Below, piece by piece: positions 43,934-46,463 of a DNA stretch of 46,463 bases (its first letter is position 1; every line of letters starts with the position of its first letter). Origin of the DNA: Nitrospiraceae bacterium (GTDB lineage Bacteria; Nitrospirota; Thermodesulfovibrionia; UBA6902); the NCBI GenBank assembly GCA_003599025.1, contig QZIL01000094.1, forward strand, positions 1 through 46,463. Reading direction: 5' to 3'. Position numbers and translations under genes: made by a program. The notes under the pieces were generated by a model. That model did not search any database. It was not told the origin of the DNA and worked only from the letters and a program-made list of their open reading frames with translations.

Positions 43934-45150
43934 TGCCTTATTTTAACTACAGGGCAATAAATGAGCAGGGTGTGCTGGTCCGGGGACTGATAGAGCACAT
44001 CGATATCGACCATGCTTATGATAATATTTCCGATTCCGGCCTTCATATAGTAAAAATATACAAGTCCGACAGGGTGACCGGGCTATACCTGAAAAAAGTC
44101 AGTTCCTGGAGCATAAAGCCAAAGGACATAATTGAGTTCGCCAAGAACCTTTCTGTAATGCAGAGGGCCGGGCTTCCGCTGATCCAGTCTATAACTGATA
44201 TGGCGGAATCTTCGGAAAACAGGCATTTCAGGGACAAACTTCTCAGCATTAAAAGATCTATTGAGTTAGGTTCCGGGTTCTCTGAAGCCCTTGCCCGCCA
44301 CAAGGACGTGTTCCCAGAGATATTTATCAACCTGATGTCCGTAGGCGAAGAAACAGGAAGGCTCAGTGAAAGCCTGACCGATGTTGCTTTGCACCTGGAG
44401 AGAATGGAGGACCTGAAAAGCGCGATCGTGCGGGCGCTCATGTATCCGGCATTTGCCCTTATCGGCACCATGGGTGCGCTCATGTTCTGGCTCATATATG
44501 TCCTGCCCAAGATGAGTGAGCTCTTCAAGTCAATGGGTGTCTCTCTGCCGCCACTAACACAGGCACTGATTGCGGCCAGCGATATCGCGAGCTCCCGATG
44601 GTATATTTTCTTCCTTGCACCGGTCATGGTTTACGCCATCCTGAAGCTGCTTTCAAGATACGATGCGACCAGATATTATCTCGATGCAGCAAAACTTAGA
44701 CTGCCTGTCATCAACCTCGTTACAACCAACAAACTGCTCGCACTGTTTGCCGAGCAGTTAAGGATATTGATCGCCGCAGGAGTCACTATAGACAGGGCGC
44801 TCGACATGATCATCAATGTAATTAACAATTCGGTCTACAGGAAAGCGGTCGCAGAGGTCAAAAACGACATTGTGCTCGGCAGCAATATAAGCGATGCAAT
44901 AAGAAAACACCCCGCACTGTTTCCCAATCTTGTTATAAGGATGATATCCATCGGAGAATCCACCGGCAATCTTACTGAACAGCTTAATTACCTGTCCGAA
45001 TACTTCCTTAAAAAACTGGACGATATCTCACAAAAGATGGGCAAGATGATAGAGCCGATTATTATTATTGTAATCGGAGGCATGTTTGTAGTGATCATCA
45101 TGGGACTGCTCGCCCCCATATATGATATTGTCTCGGGAATAGGATCATAG
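43933..45150 (+). CDS. GspF/PilC/MshG-type inner-membrane platform protein
   Basis: 405 residues with two repeated T2SSF domains (about 70-190 and 270-395) and three main transmembrane regions. Each domain has the typical pattern (LSVMQRAGLPLIQSI ... MSVGEETGRLSESL and LRILIAAGVTIDRAL ... ISIGESTGNLTEQL). GspF/PilC proteins form the rotor-like platform acted on by GspE/PilB. Confidence 0.95.
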   Translation: MPYFNYRAINEQGVLVRGLIEHIDIDHAYDNISDSGLHIVKIYKSDRVTGLYLKKVSSWSIKPKDIIEFAKNLSVMQRAGLPLIQSITDMAESSENRHFRDKLLSIKRSIELGSGFSEALARHKDVFPEIFINLMSVGEETGRLSESLTDVALHLERMEDLKSAIVRALMYPAFALIGTMGALMFWLIYVLPKMSELFKSMGVSLPPLTQALIAASDIASSRWYIFFLAPVMVYAILKLLSRYDATRYYLDAAKLRLPVINLVTTNKLLALFAEQLRILIAAGVTIDRALDMIINVINNSVYRKAVAEVKNDIVLGSNISDAIRKHPALFPNLVIRMISIGESTGNLTEQLNYLSEYFLKKLDDISQKMGKMIEPIIIIVIGGMFVVIIMGLLAPIYDIVSGIGS

Positions 45151-45152
45151 CC

Positions 45153-46127
45153 ATGGATTTTCTGCGCTTCTATGGTCTCAGGAAGGACCCTTTTCAGCTG
45201 ACCCCGGACCCTGCCTTTTTCTATCCTTCCGCATGCCATTATGAAGGTCTCCTCCTGATGGACTACTCCATTGAGCAGAAGGAAGGATTTCTGCTTGTGA
45301 CAGGACAGCCGGGTACCGGCAAGACCACACTGCTCAACGTATTCCTAGAACACTGGAGAGACAGGGCTGAGACAGCTATCATCCTTACCCCCCGCCTCTC
45401 TCCTGAAGAGTTCCTGACTGCAGTCGCAGAAGACCTTGACATCAATATCGGGAAGAAGAGCAAACATAATATCATCAAGGCGCTGCGGGATTTCATGGTC
45501 GCAAAATCGTCTGAGGGCAAACGGGTCATCATTATTGTTGATGAAGCACAAAACCTCCCTGACGAGACGCTCGAGGAGTTGCGCCTGCTTTCCAACCTTG
45601 AGACGGAAAATGAAAAGCTCCTCCAGATCATTCTCTCAGGCCAGCCTGAGCTTGAAGCAAGACTCCGGACAGATAACCTGAGACAGTTGAACCAGAGGAT
45701 ATCGAGTCGTGTGTATCTCAGAGAGTTCAACAGGGAGGAGACTCTCGATTATATTAATCACAGACTCGTCATGGCAGGCAGGAAAAATTTACGGGCAGTC
45801 CAGAGGAGGGCCAGGACAGGCTATAAGATCACAAAGAGCATTTCCGCGCTTATTAATAACAACACGAAAAAATGGCGGGTCCACAAAAAAACCGGTAAGG
45901 CCGCCCATGAACTCACAAAAGGCATCCCGAGACTTGTAAATATGCTGATATCACGTGCACTGATGGCAGCGTACCTTGAAAAGAGCTATTATCTGCTCCC
46001 CAGACACATCGAGCATGCCTTAAAAAGCCTGAACCACAGCGACATGAAGCCGCGAAAATGGGGTTTCTTACGTCCAGCCTTTATCAGGACTGCTCTGGTT
46101 GTCGGGATGCTTTATATCTTTCTTTAG
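45153..46127 (+). CDS. ExeA/MshM-like AAA+ ATPase
   Basis: A 324-residue AAA+ protein. It begins with the family motif FYGLRKDPFQLTPDPAFFYPS, then Walker A (VTGQPGTGKTTLL), Walker B (VIIIVDEAQNL), sensor I region (LLQIILSGQPEL) and KGIPRLVNML. In ExeA/GspA such proteins help place the secretin by binding peptidoglycan; here the C-terminus ends in a transmembrane helix (about 305-322) with no peptidoglycan-binding domain, as in MshM. An extra stretch of about 25-30 basic residues (about 211-245) lies before GIPRLVN. The operon order PilM/N, O, P, secretin, E, F, ExeA resembles MSHA. Confidence 0.9.
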   Translation: MDFLRFYGLRKDPFQLTPDPAFFYPSACHYEGLLLMDYSIEQKEGFLLVTGQPGTGKTTLLNVFLEHWRDRAETAIILTPRLSPEEFLTAVAEDLDINIGKKSKHNIIKALRDFMVAKSSEGKRVIIIVDEAQNLPDETLEELRLLSNLETENEKLLQIILSGQPELEARLRTDNLRQLNQRISSRVYLREFNREETLDYINHRLVMAGRKNLRAVQRRARTGYKITKSISALINNNTKKWRVHKKTGKAAHELTKGIPRLVNMLISRALMAAYLEKSYYLLPRHIEHALKSLNHSDMKPRKWGFLRPAFIRTALVVGMLYIFL

Positions 46128-46161
46128 AACCTATCTCAAAACAGGATATGACATCTGGACC

Positions 46162-46243
46162 GTCATTCCCGCAAGCGAAGCGCGTCGGGAATCTACCTGA
46201 AAACAAATAAAGATTCACCCGAACATGTCGGGGCCGGAATGAC
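46162..46243. repeat. Dispersed palindromic repeat, copy 4
   Basis: Begins GTCATTCCCGC and ends CCGGAATGAC. Together with copy 5 it fills the 336 bp after the last gene, in which I see no coding region. Confidence 0.75.
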
Positions 46244-46347
46244 ATTCAAGATGTTGTATCATTTCTTATGATTTCAAGATAGTTATAGTTCAGTGAATTG
46301 AAAGAAAGCAGTTGCTAAAAACTTCATACCGGATGCCACACTGTTTA

Positions 46348-46450
46348 TCATTCCCGCGAAGGCGGGAATCCAGAAATATCGGTAAAATACTGGATTCTCG
46401 AATCGAGTCTACTCGACGAGTCGATCCGACCGGGTCAAGCCCGGAATGAC
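46348..46450. repeat. Dispersed palindromic repeat, copy 5 (inverted relative to copy 2a)
   Basis: Reads TCATTCCCGCGAAGGCGGGA at its left end and GCCCGGAATGAC at its right. It carries the same 33-nt insert as copy 2a (46397-46429, reverse complement), at the same site between AATCCAG and CCGG. Confidence 0.85.
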
Positions 46451-46463
46451 GACAGTGAGGCTT

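Overview
The window looks like a chromosomal stretch from an anaerobic, Gram-negative-type bacterium, most likely Nitrospirota (Thermodesulfovibrionia-like) or possibly Desulfobacterota. This is an inference from gene content and order: a pheA-hisC-aroF-tyrA-aroA-cmk-plsC-ispH-rpsA-sppA-ihf block, a NAD-linked multi-Fe-S selenocysteine formate dehydrogenase, and an MSHA/type II-like secretin operon. There is no rRNA, no recognisable tRNA, no CRISPR array and no complete insertion sequence. Non-coding spaces are rich in dispersed palindromic repeats and short tandem repeats.

Layout. (1) 1-8042, minus strand: a C4-dicarboxylate/TehA-type transporter cut by the window edge, then a formate dehydrogenase operon read from a strong promoter near 7032-7061 (NuoE-like, NuoF-like, a cyclic-nucleotide-binding-domain protein, FdhA with an in-frame UGA), preceded by a divergent folD. 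Together these suggest formate/CO2 and one-carbon (folate) metabolism. (2) 8155-12693: a PPC/DUF296 protein, a stand-alone C-terminal fragment of an NtrC-type regulator, panC, ispG, mltG and a GYD-domain protein. (3) 12800-14086: a small unknown protein, a possible 164-bp MITE, and an exported protein whose gene is split by an in-frame UGA followed by a SECIS-like hairpin. I read it as a selenoprotein with a Sec-Gly-Cys-Pro motif, and it is the most interesting item in the window. (4) 14338-18832: nucleoside transporter, geranylgeranyl-reductase-like flavoprotein, nucleotide-sugar dehydrogenase, copper-chaperone-like protein. (5) 19158-21359: argD and argF. (6) 21593-28047: aromatic amino acid block pheA, hisC, aroF, tyrA, aroA, then cmk. 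(7) 28408-32674: plsC, ispH, rpsA, sppA, ihf/hup. (8) 32878-38011: a free-standing IF-2 C-terminal protein without a GTPase domain, a small membrane protein, a cobA-hemD fusion, rnr. (9) 38332-46127: an MSHA/type II-like assembly operon (PilM/N fusion, PilO-like, PilP/GspC-like, secretin, GspE, GspF, ExeA/MshM).

Two genes need UGA to be read as selenocysteine: fdhA, whose Sec site and hairpin match the known fdhF arrangement, and the exported unknown. The organism should therefore encode SelA/B/C/D elsewhere. Several genes without a Shine-Dalgarno sequence have a TATAAT-like box only 5-10 nt before the start codon, which suggests leaderless transcripts. All functional assignments come from reading motifs and family resemblance by eye; no database search was run.
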